DNA from: Cavia porcellus
Lineage: Eukaryota; Chordata; Mammalia; Rodentia; Caviidae
Direction of reading: 5' to 3'
Length of the DNA: 64,000 bases
Assembly: GCF_034190915.1 (NCBI RefSeq)
Contig: NW_026947701.1
Coordinates: 248,001-312,000, forward strand
Made by a program: the position numbers and the translations under genes. The notes beneath the pieces are model-generated. The model was not told the DNA's origin. It ran no database searches and saw only the letters and a list, made by a program, of their open reading frames with translations. Positions 41,877 to 56,700 of the stretch are shown piece after piece (positions within the stretch are counted from its first letter, which is position 1; each line of letters starts with the position of its first letter).

Positions 41877-43939
41877 GACCACCCCGCGGTGCTTTTCTCC
41901 ATCCTACATTGCCACTCACTGCCTATCCTAATTCAGACCCTCCGATTCACACCACCCCGTGATGTTTTTCTCACTCCTACTAGTGAATGTAATGTAACAC
42001 ACAACCATACAATGCGCACCACCCCGTGATGTTTTTCTCACTCGTATTAGGGAATGTAATGTAACACACACCCATACAATGCGCACCGCCCCGTGATGAT
42101 TTTCTCACTCCTACTAGTGAATGTAATGTAACACACACCCATATAATGCGCACCACCCCGTGATGTTTTTCTCACTCCTACTAATGAATGTAATGTAAAA
42201 CACACCCATACAATGCGCACCACCCCGCGATATTTTTCAGAAACCTATCCTACATTTCCACTGCATGTTCCCTGACCTCCCCATGCTGACCACCCCGCGG
42301 TGCTTTTCTCCATCCTACATTGCCACTCACTGCCTATCCTAATTCAGACCTTCCGATTGACACCACCCCTTGATGTTTTTCTCACTCCTACTAGAGAACG
42401 TAATGTAACACACACCCATACAATGCGCACCACCCCGTGATGTTTTTCTCACTCGTACTAGTGAATGTAAGGTAACACACACCCATACAATGCGCACCAC
42501 CCCGTGATGTTTTTCTCACTCCTACTAGTGTATGTAATGTAACACCCACCCATACAATGCGCACCACCCCACGATGTTTTTCAGAAACCTATCCTACATT
42601 GCCACTGCATGTTCCCTGACCTCCCCATGCTGACCACCCCGCGGTGCTTTTCTCCATCCTACATTGCCACTCACTGCCTATCCTAATCCAGACCCTCCGA
42701 TTCACACCACCCCGTGATGTTTTTCTCACCCCTACTAGTGAATGTAATGTAACAGACACCCATACAATGCGCACCACCCCGTGATGATTTTCTCATTCCT
42801 ACTAGTGAATGTAATGTAACACACACCCAAACAATGCGCACCACCCCGTGATGTTTTTCTCACTCCTAGTAGTGAATGTAATGTAACACACACCCATACA
42901 ATGCACACCACCCCGCGATATTCTTCAGAAACCTATCCTACATTGCCACTGCATGTTCCCTGACCTCCCCATGCTGACCACACCGCGGTGCTTTTCTCCA
43001 TTCTACATTCCCACTAACTGCCTATCCTAATTCAGACCCTCCGATTCACACCACCCCTTGATGTTTTTCTCGCACCTACTAGTGAATATAATGTAACACA
43101 CACCCATACAATGCGCACAACCCCGTGATGTTTTTCTCACTCCTACTAGTGAATTTAATGTAACACACACCCATACAATGCGCACCACCCCGCGATGTTT
43201 TTCAGAAACCTATCCTACATTACCACTGCATTTTCCCTGACCTCCCCATGCTGACCACCCCGCGGTGCTTTTCTCCATCCTACATTGCCACTCACTGCCT
43301 ATCCTAATTCAGACCCTCCGATTCACACCACCCCATGATGTTTTTCTCACTCCTACTAGTGAATGTAATGTAACACACAACCATACAATGCGCACCACCC
43401 CGTGATGTTTTTCTCACTCGTATTAGGGAATGTAATGTAACACACACCCATACAATGCGCACCGCCCGTGATGATTTTCTCACTCCTACTAGTGAATGTA
43501 ATGTAACACACACCCATATAATGCGCACCACCCCGTGATGTTTTTCTCACTCCTACTAATGAATGTAATGTAAAACACACCCATACAATGCGCACCACCC
43601 CGCGATGTTTTTCAGAAACCTATCCTACATTTCCACTGCATGTTCCCTGACCTCCCCATGCTGACCAACCCGCGGTGCTTTTCTCCATCCTACATTGCCA
43701 CTCACTGCCTATCCTAATTCAGACCTTCCGATTGACACCACCCCGTGATGTTTTTCTCACTCCTACTAGAGAACGTAATGTAACACACACCCATACAATG
43801 CGCACCACCCCGTGATGTTTTTCTCACTCCTACTAGTGTATGTAATGTAACACCCACCCATACAATGCGCACCACCCCACGATGTTTTTCAGAAACCTAT
43901 CCTACATTGCCACTGCATGTTCCCTGACCTCCCCATGCT
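41256..43939. repeat. Shortened tandem of four-block modules in H5
   Basis: One full module (41256-42631) and one altered copy (42632-43939, 3-2-4-2, 1,308 bp). The altered copy has a 1 bp deletion in an A (CGCCCGTGATG near 43462) and lacks the GTACTAGTGAATGTAAGG-type A from its last block. Confidence 0.82.
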
Positions 43940-44149
43940 GACCACCCCGCGGTGCTTTTCTCCATCCTACATTGCCACTCACTGCCTATACTAATACAGA
44001 CCCTCCGATTCACACCACCCCGTGATGTTTTTCTCACTCCTACTAGTGAATGTAATGTAACACACACCCATACAATGCGCACCACCCCTTGATGCTTTTC
44101 AGAAACCTATCCTACATTGCCACTGCATGTTCCCTGACCTCCCCATGGT

Positions 44150-47100
44150 CACCACACCGCGGTGCTTTTCTCCATCCTACATTGCCACTAACTGCCTGTC
44201 CTAATTCACACCCTCCGATTCACACCACCCTGTGATGTTTTTCTCACTCCTACTAGTGAATGTAATGTAACACACACCCATACAATGTGCAGCACCCCGT
44301 GATGTTTTTCTCACTCCTACTAGTGAATGTAATGTAACACACACCCATACAATGCGCACCACCCCGTGATATTTTTCTCACTCCTACTAGTGAACGTAAT
44401 GTAACACACACCCATACAATGTGCACAACCCCGTGATGTTTTTCTCACTCCTACTAGTGAATGTAATGTAACACACACCCATACAATGCGCACCACCCCG
44501 TGATGTTTTTCTCACTCCCACTATTGAATGTAATGTAACACACACCCATACAATGCACACCACCCCGCGATGTTTTTCAGAAACCTATCGTACATTGAAA
44601 CTGCATGTTCCCTGACCTCACCATGCTGACCACCCTGCGGTGCTTTTCTCCATCCTACATTGCCACTCACTGCCTATCCTAATTCAGACCCTCCGATTCA
44701 CACCACCAAGTGATGTTTTTCTCAATCCTACTAGTGAATGTAATGTAACACACTCCCATACAATGCGCACCACCCCGTGATGTTTTTCTCACTCCTACTA
44801 GTGAATGTAATGTAACATACACCCATACAATGCACACCACCCCGCGATGTTTTTCAGAAACCTATCCTAGATTGCCACTGCATGTTCCCTGACCTCCCCA
44901 TGCTGACCACCCCGCGGTGCTTTTCTCCATCCTACATTGCCACTCATTGCCTATCCTAATTCAGACCCTCCGATTCACACCACCCCGTGATGTTTTTCTC
45001 ACTCCTACTAGTGAATGTAATGTAACACACACCCATGCAATGCGCACCACCCCGTGATGTTTTTCTCACTCCTACTAGTGAATGTAATGTAACACACTCT
45101 CATACAATGCGCACCACCCCCGATGTTTTTCAGAAACATATCTTACATTGCCACTGCATATTCCCTGACCTCCCCATGCTGACCACCCCGCGGTGTTTTT
45201 CTCCATCCTAGAAGGCCACTCACTGCCTATCCTAATTCAGACCCTCCGATTCACACAACCCCGTGATGTTTTTCTCACTCCTACTAGTGAATGTAATGTA
45301 ACACACACCCATACAATGCGCACCACCCCGTGATGTTTTTCTCACTCCTACTAGTGAATGTAATGTAACACACACACATACAATGCGCACCAATCCGTGA
45401 TGTTTTTCTCAATCCTACTAGTGAATGTAAGGTAACACACACCCATACAATGCGCACCACCCCGTGATGTTTTTCTCACTCCTACTAGTGAATGTAATGT
45501 AACACACACCCATACAATGCGCACCACCCTGCGATGATTTTCAGAATCCTATCCTAGATTGCCACTGCATGTTCCCTGACCTCCCCATGCTGACCACCCC
45601 GCGGTGCTTTTCTCCATCCTACATTGCCACTCACTGCCTATCCTAATTCAGACCCTCCGATTCACACCACCCCGTGATGTTTTTCTCACTCCTACTAGTG
45701 AATGTAATGTAACACACACCCATACAATGCACACCACCCCGCGATGTTTTTCAGAAACCTATCGTACATTGAAACTGCATGTTCCCTGACCTCCCCATGC
45801 TGACCACCCTTCGGTGCTTTTCTCCATCCTACATTGCCACTCACTGCCTATCCTAATTCAGACCCTCCGATTCACACCACCCCGTGATGTTTTTCTCAAT
45901 CCTACTAGTGAATGTAATGTAACACACACCCATACAATGCGCACCACCCCGTGATGTTTTTCTCACTCCTACTATTGAATGTAATGTAACACACACCCAT
46001 ACAATGCACACCACCCCGCGATGTTTTTCAGAAACCTATCGTACATTGAATCTGCATGTTCCCTGCCCTCCCCATGCTGACCACCCTGCGGTGCTTTTCT
46101 CCATCCTACATTGCCACTCACTGCCTATCCTAATTCAGACCCTCCGATTCACACCACCCCGTGATGTTTTTCTCAATCCTACTATTGAATGTAATGTAAC
46201 ACACACCCATACAATGCGCACCACCCCGTGATGTTTTTCTCACTCCTACTAGTGAATGTAACGTAACATACACCCATACAATGCGCACCACCCTGCGATG
46301 TTTTTCAGAAACCTATCCTAGATTCCCACTGCATGTTCCCTGACCTCCCCATGCTGACCACCCCGCGGTGCTTTTCTCCATCCTACATTGCCACTCATTG
46401 CCTATCCTAATTCAGACCCTCCGATTCACACCACCCCGTGATGTTTTTCTCACTCCTATTAGTGAATGTAATGTAATACACACCCATGCAATGCGCACCA
46501 CCCCGTGATGTTTTTCTCACTCCTACTAGTGAATTTAATGTAACACACACCCATACAATGCGCACCACCCCGCGATGTGTTTCAAAAACCTATCCTACAT
46601 TGAACTGCATGTTCCCTGACTTCCCCATGTGACCACCCTGCGGTGCTTTTCTCCATCCTACATTGCCACTCACTGCCTATCCTAATTCAGACCCTCCGAT
46701 TCACACCACCCCGTGATATTTTTCTCACTCCTACTAGTGAATGTAATATTACACACACCCATACAATGCGCACCACCCCGTGATGTTTTTCTCATTCCTA
46801 CTAGTGAATGTAATGTAACACACACCCATACAATGCGCACCACCCCCGATGTTTTTCACAAACCTCTCTTACATTGCCACTGCATGTTCCCTGACCTCCC
46901 CATGCTGACCACCCCGCGGTGTTTTTCTCCATCCTAGAAGGCCACTCACTGCCTATCCTAATTCAGACCCTCCGATTCACACAACCCCGTGATGTTTTTC
47001 TCACTCCTACTAGTGAATGTAATGTAACACACACCCATACAATGCGCACCACCCCGTGATGTTTTTCTCACTCCTACTAGTGAATGTAATGTAACACACA

Positions 47101-49247
47101 CACATACAATGCGCACCACCCCGTGATGTTTTTCTCACTCCTACTAGTGAATGTAATGTAACACACACCCATACAATGCGCACCACCCCGTGATGTTTTT
47201 CTCACTCCTACTAGTGAATGTAATGTAACACACACCCATACAATGCGCACCACCCCGCGATGTTTTTCAGAAACCTATCCTAGATTGCCACTGCATGTTC
47301 CCTGACCTCCCCATGCTCACCACCCCGCGGTGCTTTTCTCCATCCTACATTGCCACTCACTGCCTATCCTAATTCAGACCCTCTGATTCACACCACCCCG
47401 TGATCTTTTTCTCACTCCTACTAGTGAATGTAATGTAACACACACCCATGCAATGCGCACCACCCCGTGATGTTTTTCAGAAAACTATCCTGCATTGCCA
47501 CTGCATGTTCCCTGACTTCCCCATGCTGAGCACCCCGCGGTGCTTTTCTCCTTCCTACATTGCCACTCACTGCATATCTTATTTCAGACCCTCCGATTCA
47601 CACCAACCCGTGATGTTTTTCTCACTCCTACTAGTGAATGTAATGTAACACACACCCATACAATGCGCACCACCCCGCGATGTTTTTCAGAAACCTATCC
47701 TAGATTGCCACTGCATGTTCCCTGACCTCCCCATGCTGACCACCCCGCGGTGCTTTTCTCCATCCTACATTGCCACTCACTGCCTATCCTAATACAGACC
47801 CTCCGATTCACACCACCGCGTGATGTTTTTCTCACTCCTACTAGTGAATGTAATGTAACACACACCCATACAATGAGCACCACCCCGTGATGTTTTTCTC
47901 ACTCCTACTAGTGAATGTAATGTAACACACACCCATACAATGCGCACCACCCCGCGATGTTTTTCAGAAACCTATCCTACATTGCCACTGCATGTTCTCT
48001 GACCACCCCATGCTGACCACCCCGCGGTGCTTTTCTCCATCCTACATTGCCACTCACTGCCTATCCTAATTCAGACCCTCCGATTCACACCACCCCGTGA
48101 TGTTTTTCTCACCCCTAATAGTGAATGTAATGTAACAGACACCCATACAATGCGCACTACCCCGTGATGATTTTCTCATTCCTACTAGTGAATGTAATGT
48201 AACACACACCCATACAATGCGCACCACCCCGTGATGTTTTTCTCACTCCTACTAGTGAATGTAATGTAACACACACCCATACAATGCGCACCACCCCGTG
48301 ATGTTTTTCTCACTCCTACTAGTGAATGTAATGTAACACACACCCATACAATGAGCACCACCCCGTGATGTTTTTCTCACTCCTACTACTGAATGTAATG
48401 TAACACACAACCATACAATGCGCACCACCCCGTGATGTTTTTCTCACTCGTATTAGTGAATGTAATGTAACACACACCCATACAATGCGCACCGCCCCGT
48501 GATGATTTTCTCACTCCTACTAGTGAATGTAATGTAACACACACCCATATAATGCGCACCACCCCGTGATGTTTTTCTCACTCCTACTAGTGAATGTAAT
48601 GTAAAACACACCCATACAATGCGCACCACCCCGCGATGTTTTTCAGAAACCTATCCTACATTTCCACTGCATGTTCCCTGACCTCCCCATGCTGACCACC
48701 CCGCGGTGCTTTTCTCCATCCTACATTGCCACTCACTGCCTATCCTAATTCAGACCTTCCGATTGACACCACCCCGTGAGGTTTTTCTCACTCCTACTAG
48801 TGAACGTAATGTAACACACACCCATACAATGCGCACCACCCCGTGATGTTTTTCTCACTCGTACTAGTGAATGTAAGGTAACACACACCCATACAATGCG
48901 CACCACCCCGTGATGTTTTTCTCACTCCTACTAGTGTATGTAATGTAACACCCACCCATACAATGCGCACCACCCCACGATGTTTTTCAGAAACCTATCC
49001 TACATTGCCACTGCATGTTCCCTGACATCCCCATGCTGACCACCCCGCGGTGCTTTTCTCCATCCTACATTGCCACTCACTTCCTATACTAATTCAGACC
49101 CTCCGATTCACACCACCCCGTGATGTTTTTCTCACTCCTACTAGTGAATGTAATGTAACACACACCCATACAATGCGCACCACCCCTTGATGCTTTGCAG
49201 AAACCTATCCTACATTGCCACTGCATGTTCCCTGACCTCCCCAGGGT
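44150..49247. repeat. HOR copy H6 (5,098 bp, 16 blocks), second HOR family
   Basis: A-run series: 5-2-2-4-1-2-2-2-2-4-1-1-2-8-3-1. From here rightward the unit changes type: the repeated 3-2-4-3 blocks of H1-H5 are replaced by a single 8-A run. It exceeds H7 by two 2-A blocks (554 bp). B monomers with ATTGAACTGC (1 bp shorter) and a CATGTGACC junction (1 bp shorter) occur near 46600-46631 and recur in H7. Confidence 0.85.
48088..48623. repeat. Longest A run (8 x 67 bp), H6
   Basis: Eight A monomers without a B-C pair. The first ones carry the CAGACACCC and GATGATTTTCTCATTCC variants of the usual 3-A block, and the last four the CACACAACC, GTATTAG, ATATAATGCG and GTAAAACAC variants of the 4-A block. 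It therefore looks like a 3-2-4 stretch that lost both intervening B-C pairs and one A by in-register deletion. Confidence 0.82.
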
Positions 49248-52200
49248 CACCACACCGCGGTGCTTTTCTCCATCCTACATTGCCACTCACTGCCTGTCCT
49301 AATTCACACCCTCCGATTCACACCACCCTGTGATGTTTTTCTCACTCCTACTAGTGAATGTAATGTAACACACACCCATACATTGTGCAGCACCCCGTGA
49401 TGTTTTTCTCACTCCTACTAGTGAATGTAATGTAACACACACCCATAAAATGCGCACCACCCCGTGATGTTTTTCTCACTCCTACTAGTGAACGTAATGT
49501 AACACACACCCATACAATGCGCACAACCCCGTGATGTTTTTCTCACTCCTACTAGTGAATGTAATGTAACACACACCCATACAATGCGCACCACCCCGTG
49601 ATGTTTTTCTCACTCCTACTATTGAATGTAATGTAACACACACCCATACAATGCACACCACCCCGCGATGTTTTTCAGAAACCTATCGTACATTGAAACT
49701 GCATGTTCCCTGACCTCCCCATGCTGACCACCCTGCGGTGCTTTTCTCCATCCTACATTGCCACTCACTGCCTATCCTAATTCAGACACTCCGATTCACA
49801 CCACCCCGTGATGTTTTTCTCAATCCTACTAGTGAATGTAATGTAACACACACCCATACAATGCTCACGACCCCGTGATGTTTTTCTCACTCCTACTAGT
49901 GAATGTAATGTAACATACACCCATACAATGCGCACCACCCCGCGATGTTTTTCAGAAACCTATCCTAGATTGCCACTGCATGTTCCCTGACCTCCCCATG
50001 CTGACCACCCCGCGGTGCTTTTCTCCATCCTACATTGCCACTCATTGCCTATCCTAATTCAGACCCTCCGATTCACACCACCCCGTGATGTTTTTCTCAC
50101 TCCTACTAGTGAATGTAATGTAACACACACCCATGCAATGCGCACCACCCCGTGATGTTTTTCTCTCTCCTACTAGTGAATGTAATGTAACACACTCTCA
50201 TACAATGCGCACCACCCCCGATGTTTTTCAGAAACCTATCTTACATTGCCACTGCATGTTACCTGACCTCCCCATGCTGACCACCCCGCGGTGTTTTTCT
50301 CCATCCTAGAAGGCCACTCACTGCCTATCCTAATTCAGACCCTCCGATTCACACAACCCCGTGATGTTTTTCTCACTCCTAATAGTGAATGTAATGTAAC
50401 ACACACCCATACAATGCGCACCACCCCGTGATGTTTTTCTCACTCCTACTAGTGAATGTAATGTAACACACACACATACAATGCGCACCACCCCGTGATG
50501 TTTTTCTCACTCCTACTAGTGAATGTAAGGTAACACACACCCATACAATGCGCACCACCCCGTGATGTTTTTCTCACTCCTACTAGTGAATGTAATGTAA
50601 CACACACCCATACAATGCGCACCACCCTGCGATGTTTTTCAGAATCCTATCCTAGATTGCCACTGCATGTTCCCTGACCTCCCCATTCTGACCACCCCGC
50701 GGTGCTTTTCTCCATCCTACATTGCCACTCACTGCCTATCCTAATTCAGACCCTCCGATTCACACCACCCCGTGATGTTTTTCTCACTCCTACTAGTGAA
50801 TGTAATGTAACACACACCCATACATTGCACACCACCCCGCGATGTTTTTCAGAAACCTATCGTACATTGAAACTGCATGTTCCCTGACCTCCCCATGCTG
50901 ACCACCCTGCGGTGCTTTTCTCCATCCTACATTGCCACTCACTGCCTATCCTAATTCAGACCCTCCGATTCACACCACCCCGTGATGTTTTTCTCACTCC
51001 TATTAGTGAATGTAATGTAACACACACCCATGCAATGCGCACCACCCCGTGATGTTTTTCTCACTCCTACTAGTGAATTTAATGTAACACACACCCATAC
51101 AATGCGCACCACCCCGCGATGTGTTTCAGAAACCTATCCTACATTGAACTGCATGTTCCCTGACTTCCCCATGTGACCACCCTGCGGTGCTTTTCTCCAT
51201 CCTACATTGCCACTCACTGCCTATCCTAATTCAGACCCTCCGATTCACACCACCCCGTGATATTTTTCTCACTCCTACTAGTGAATGTAATATTACACAC
51301 ACCCATACAATGCGCACCACCCCGTGATGTTTTTCTCATTCCTACTAGTGAATGTAATGTAACACACACCCATACAATGCGCACCACCCCCGATGTTTTT
51401 CACAAACCTCTCTTACATTGCCACTGCATGTTCCCTGACCTCCCCATGCTGACCACCCCGCGGTGTTTTTCTCCATCCTAGAAGGCCACTCACTGCCTAT
51501 CCTAATTCAGACCCTCCGATTCACACAACCCCGTGATGTTTTTCTCACTCCTACTAGTGAATGTAATGTAACACACACCCATACAATGCGCACCACCCCG
51601 TGATGTTTTTCTCACTCCTACTAGTGAATGTAATGTAACACACACACATACAATGCGCACCACCCCGTGATGTTTTTCTCACTCCTACTAGTGAATGTAA
51701 TGTAACACACACCCATACAATGCGCACCACCCCGTGATGTTTTTCTCACTCCTACTAGTGAATGTAATGTAACACACACCCATACAATGCGCACCACCCC
51801 GCGATGTTTTTCAGAAACCTATCCTAGATTGCCACTGCATGTTCCCTGACCTCCCCATGCTCACCACCCCGCGGTGCTTTTCTCCATCCTACATTGCCAC
51901 TCACTGCCTATCCTAATTCAGACCCTCCGATTCACACCACCCCGTGATGTTTTTCTCACTCCTACTAGTGAATGTAATGTAACACACACCCATGCAATGC
52001 GCACCACCCCGTGATGTTTTTCAGAAAACTATCCTGCATTGCCACTGCATGTTCCCTGACTTCCCCATGCTGAGCACCCCGCGGTGCTTTTCTCCTTCCT
52101 ACATTGCCACTCACTGCATATCTTATTTCAGACCCTCCGATTCACACCAACCCGTGATGTTTTTCTCACTCCTACTAGTGAATGTAATGTAACACACACC

Positions 52201-53791
52201 CATACAATGCGCACCACCCCGCGATGTTTTTCAGAAACCTATCCTAGATTGCCACTGCATGTTCCCTGACCTCCCCATGCTGACCACCCCGCGGTGCTTA
52301 TCTCCATCCTACATTGCCACTCACTGCCTATCCTAATACAGACCCTCCGATTCACACCACCGCGTGATGTTTTTCTCACTCCTACTAGTGAATGTAATGT
52401 AACACACACCCATACAATGAGCACCACCCCGTGATGTTTTTCTCACTCCTACTAGTGAATGTAATGTAACACACACCCATACAATGCGCACCACCCCGCG
52501 ATGTTTTTCAGAAACCTATCCTACATTGCCACTGCATGTTCTCTGACCACCCCATGCTGACCACCCCGCGGTGCTTTTCTCCATCCTACATTGCCACTCA
52601 CTGCCTATCCTAATTCAGACCCTCCGATTCACACCACCCCGTGATGTTTTTCTCACCCCTAATAGTGAATGTAATGTAACAGACACCCATACAATGCGCA
52701 CTACCCCGTGATGATTTTCTCATTCCTACTAGTGAATGTAATGTAACACACACCCATACAATGCGCACCACCCCGTGATGTTTTTCTCACTCCTACTAGT
52801 GAATGTAATGTAACACACACCCATACAATGCGCACCACCCCGTGATGTTTTTCTCACTCCTACTAGTGAATGTAATGTAACACACACCCATACAATGAGC
52901 ACCACCCCGTGATGTTTTTCTCACTCCTACTACTGAATGTAATGTAACACACAACCATACAATGCGCACCACCCCGTGATGTTTTTCTCACTCGTATTAG
53001 TGAATGTAATGTAACACACACCCATACAATGCGCACCGCCCCGTGATGATTTTCTCACTCCTACTAGTGAATGTAATGTAACACACACCCATATAATGCG
53101 CACCACCCCGTGATGTTTTTCTCACTCCTACTAGTGAATGTAATGTAAAACACACCCATACAATGCGCACCACCCCGCGATGTTTTTCAGAAACCTATCC
53201 TACATTTCCACTGCATGTTCCCTGACCTCCCCATGCTGACCACCCCGCGGTGCTTTTCTCCATCCTACATTGCCACTCACTGCCTATCCTAATTCAGACC
53301 TTCCGATTGACACCACCCCGTGAGGTTTTTCTCACTCCTACTAGTGAACGTAATGTAACACACACCCATACAATGCGCACCACCCCGTGATGTTTTTCTC
53401 ACTCGTACTAGTGAATGTAAGGTAACACACACCCATACAATGCGCACCACCCCGTGATGTTTTTCTCACTCCTACTAGTGTATGTAATGTAACACCCACC
53501 CATACAATGCGCACCACCCCACGATGTTTTTCAGAAACCTATCCTACATTGCCACTGCATGTTCCCTGACATCCCCATGCTGACCACCCCGCGGTGCTTT
53601 TCTCCATCCTACATTGCCACTCACTTCCTATACTAATTCAGACCCTCCGATTCACACCACCCCGTGATGTTTTTCTCACTCCTACTAGTGAATGTAATGT
53701 AACACACACCCATACAATGCGCACCACCCCTTGATGCTTTGCAGAAACCTATCCTACATTGCCACTGCATGTTCCCTGACCTCCCCAGGGT
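49248..53791. repeat. HOR copy H7 (4,544 bp, 14 blocks)
   Basis: A-run series: 5-2-2-4-1-2-2-4-1-1-2-8-3-1. Matching landmarks in H6 and H7 (C monomers 46631/51175, 46907/51451, 47528/52072, 48694/53238, 49248/53792) are all exactly 4,544 bp apart. The same small deletions and the CAGGGTCACC form of the marker C (49248 and 53792) are shared, which supports recent duplication. Confidence 0.88.
52632..53167. repeat. Longest A run (8 x 67 bp), H7
   Basis: Same eight-monomer run as in H6, exactly 4,544 bp downstream and with the same order of variants, so the fusion preceded the H6/H7 duplication. Confidence 0.83.
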
Positions 53792-56700
53792 CACCACACC
53801 GCGGTGCTTTTCTCCATCCTACATTGCCACTCACTGCCTGTCCTAATTCACACCCTCCGATTCACACCACCCTGTGATGTTTTTCTCACTCCTACTAGTG
53901 AATGTAATGTAACACACACCCATACATTGTGCAGCACCCCGTGATGTTTTTCTCACTCCTACTAGTGAATGTAATGTAACACACACCCATACAATGCGCA
54001 CCACCCCGTGATGTTTTTCTCACTCCTACTAGTGAACGTAATGTAACACACACCCATACAATGCGCACAACCCCGTGATGTTTTTCTCACTCCTACTAGT
54101 GAATGTAATGTAACACACACCCATACAATGCGCACCACCCCGTGATGTTTTTCTCACTCCTACTATTGAATGTAATGTAACACACACCCATACAATGCAC
54201 ACCACCCCGCGATGTTTTTCAGAAACCTATCGTACATTGAAACTGCATGTTCCCTGACCTCCCCATGCTGACCACCCTGCGGTGCTTTTCTCCATCCTAC
54301 ATTGCCACTCACTGCCTATCCTAATTCAGACCCTCCGATTCACACCACCCCGTGATGTTTTTCTCACTCCTACTAGTGAATGTAATGTAACACACACCCA
54401 TGCAATGCGCACCACCCCGTGATGTTTTTCTCACTCCTACTAGTGAATGTAATGTAACACACTCTCATACAATGCGCACCACCCCCGATGTTTTTCAGAA
54501 ACCTATCTTACATTGCCACTGCATGTTCCCTGACCTCCCCATGCTGACCACCCCGCGGTGTTTTTCTCCATCCTAGAAGGCCACTCACTGCCTATCCTAA
54601 TTCAGACCCTCCGATTCACACAACCCCGTGATGTTTTTCTCACTCCTACTAGTGAATGTAATGTAACACACACCCATACAATGCTCACGACCCCGTGATG
54701 TTTTTCTCACTCCTACTAGTGAATGTAATGTAACATACACCCATACAATGCGCACCACCCCGCGATGTTTTTCAGAAACCTATCCTAGATTGCCACTGCA
54801 TGTTCCCTGACCTCCCCATGCTGACCACCCCGCGGTGCTTTTCTCCATCCTACATTGCCACTCATTGCCTATCCTAATTCAGACCCTCCGATTCACACCA
54901 CCCCGTGATGTTTTTCTCACTCCTACTAGTGAATGTAATGTAACACACACCCATGCAATGCGCACCACCCCGTGATGTTTTTCTCACTCCTACTAGTGAA
55001 TGTAATGTAACACACTCTCATACAATGCGCACCACCCCCGATGTTTTTCAGAAACCTATCTTACATTGCCACTGCATGTTCCCTGACCTCCCCATGCTGA
55101 CCACCCCGCGGTGTTTTTCTCCATCCTAGAAGGCCACTCACTGCCTATCCTAATTCAGACCCTCCGATTCACACAACCCCGTGATGTTTTTCTCACTCCT
55201 ACTAGTGAATGTAATGTAACACACACCCATACATTGCACACCACCCCGCGATGTTTTTCAGAAACCTATCGTACATTGAACCTGCATGTTCCCTGACCTC
55301 CCCATGCTGACCACCCTGCGGTGCTTTTCTCCATCCTACATTGCCACTCACTGCCTATCCTAATTCAGACCCTCCGATTCACACCACCCCGTGATGTTGT
55401 TCTCAATCCTACTAGTGAATGTAATGTAACACACACCCATACAATGCGCACCACCCCGCGATGTTTTTCAGAAACCTATCGTACATTGAATCTGCATGTT
55501 CCCTGCCCTCCCCATGCTGACCACCCTGCGGTGCTTTTCTCCATCCTACATTGCCACTCACTGCCTATCCTAATTCAGACCCTCCGATTCACACCACCCC
55601 GTGATGTTTTTCTCAATCCTACTAGTGAATGTAATGTAACACACACCCATACAATGCACACCACCCCGTGATGTTTTTCTCACTCCTACTAGTGAATGTA
55701 ATGTAACACACACCCATACAATGCGCACTACCCCGCGATGTGTTTCAGAAACCTATCCTACATTGAACTGCATGTTCCCTGACTTCCCCATGCTCACAAC
55801 CCCGCGGTGCTTTTCTCCTTCCTACATTGCCACTCACTGCATATCTTATTTCAGACCCTCCGATTCACACCACCCCGTGATGTTTTTCTCACTCCTACTA
55901 GTGAATGTAATGTAACACACACCCATACAATGCGCACCACCCAGCGATGTTTTTCAGAAACCTATCCTACATTGCCACTGCATGTTCCCTGACCACCCCA
56001 TGCTGACCACCCCGCGGTGCTTTTCTCCATCCTACATTGCCACTCACTGCCTATCCTAATTCAGCCCCTCCTATTCACACCACCCGGTGGTGTTTTTCTC
56101 ACTCCTACTAGTGAATGTAATGTAACAGACACCCATACAATGCGCACCACCCCGTGATGATTTTCTCACTCCTACTAGTGAATGTAATGTAACACACACC
56201 CATACAATGCGCACCACCCCGTGATGTTTTTCTCACTCCTACTAGTGAATGTAATGTAACACACACCCATACAATGCACACCACCCCGCGATATTTTTCA
56301 GAAACCTATCCTACATTGCCACTGCATGTTCCCTGACCTCCCATGCTGAGCACACCGCGGTGCTTTTCTTCATCCTACATTCCCACTCACTGCCTATCCT
56401 AATTCAGACCCTCCGATTCACACCACCCCTTGATGTTTTTCTCGCACCTACTAGTGAATGTAATGTAACACACACCCATACAATGCGCACAACCCCGTGA
56501 TGTTTTTCTCACTCCTACTAGTGAATTTAATGTAACACACACCCATACAATGCGCACCACCCCGCGATGTTTTTCAGAAACCTATCCTACATTACCATTG
56601 CATTTTAACTGACCTCCCGATGCTGACCACCCCGCGGTGCTTTTCTCCATCCTACATTGCCACTGACTGCCTATCCTAATTCAGACACTCCGATTCACAC

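Larger units (their letters stand above)
36969..44149. repeat. HOR copy H5 (7,181 bp, 24 blocks), internally deleted
   Basis: A-run series: 5-2-2-1-2-1-2-5-1-2-2-3-1-1-2-3-2-4-3-3-2-4-2-1. It matches H3/H4 up to the 4-A block ending at C 43663, then goes straight to 2-1, so most of the second half of the unit is missing. It also carries a private 486 bp duplication (38210-38695). Three blocks each lack one base: the B monomers before C 38000 and C 38486, and an A at about 43462. Confidence 0.85.

Noticed and set aside
43304..43598. Two overlapping minus-strand open frames of 75 and 80 codons
   Set aside because: They arise because a base is missing from an A monomer near 43462; they are satellite sequence, not a gene.
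55321..55671. Longest open frame on the plus strand, 116 codons
   Set aside because: It runs across whole satellite monomers (C-A-B-C-A), repeats the same peptide segment twice and resembles dozens of 61-75 codon frames elsewhere in the array. It has no domain and no promoter or splice context. It reflects the repeat sequence.
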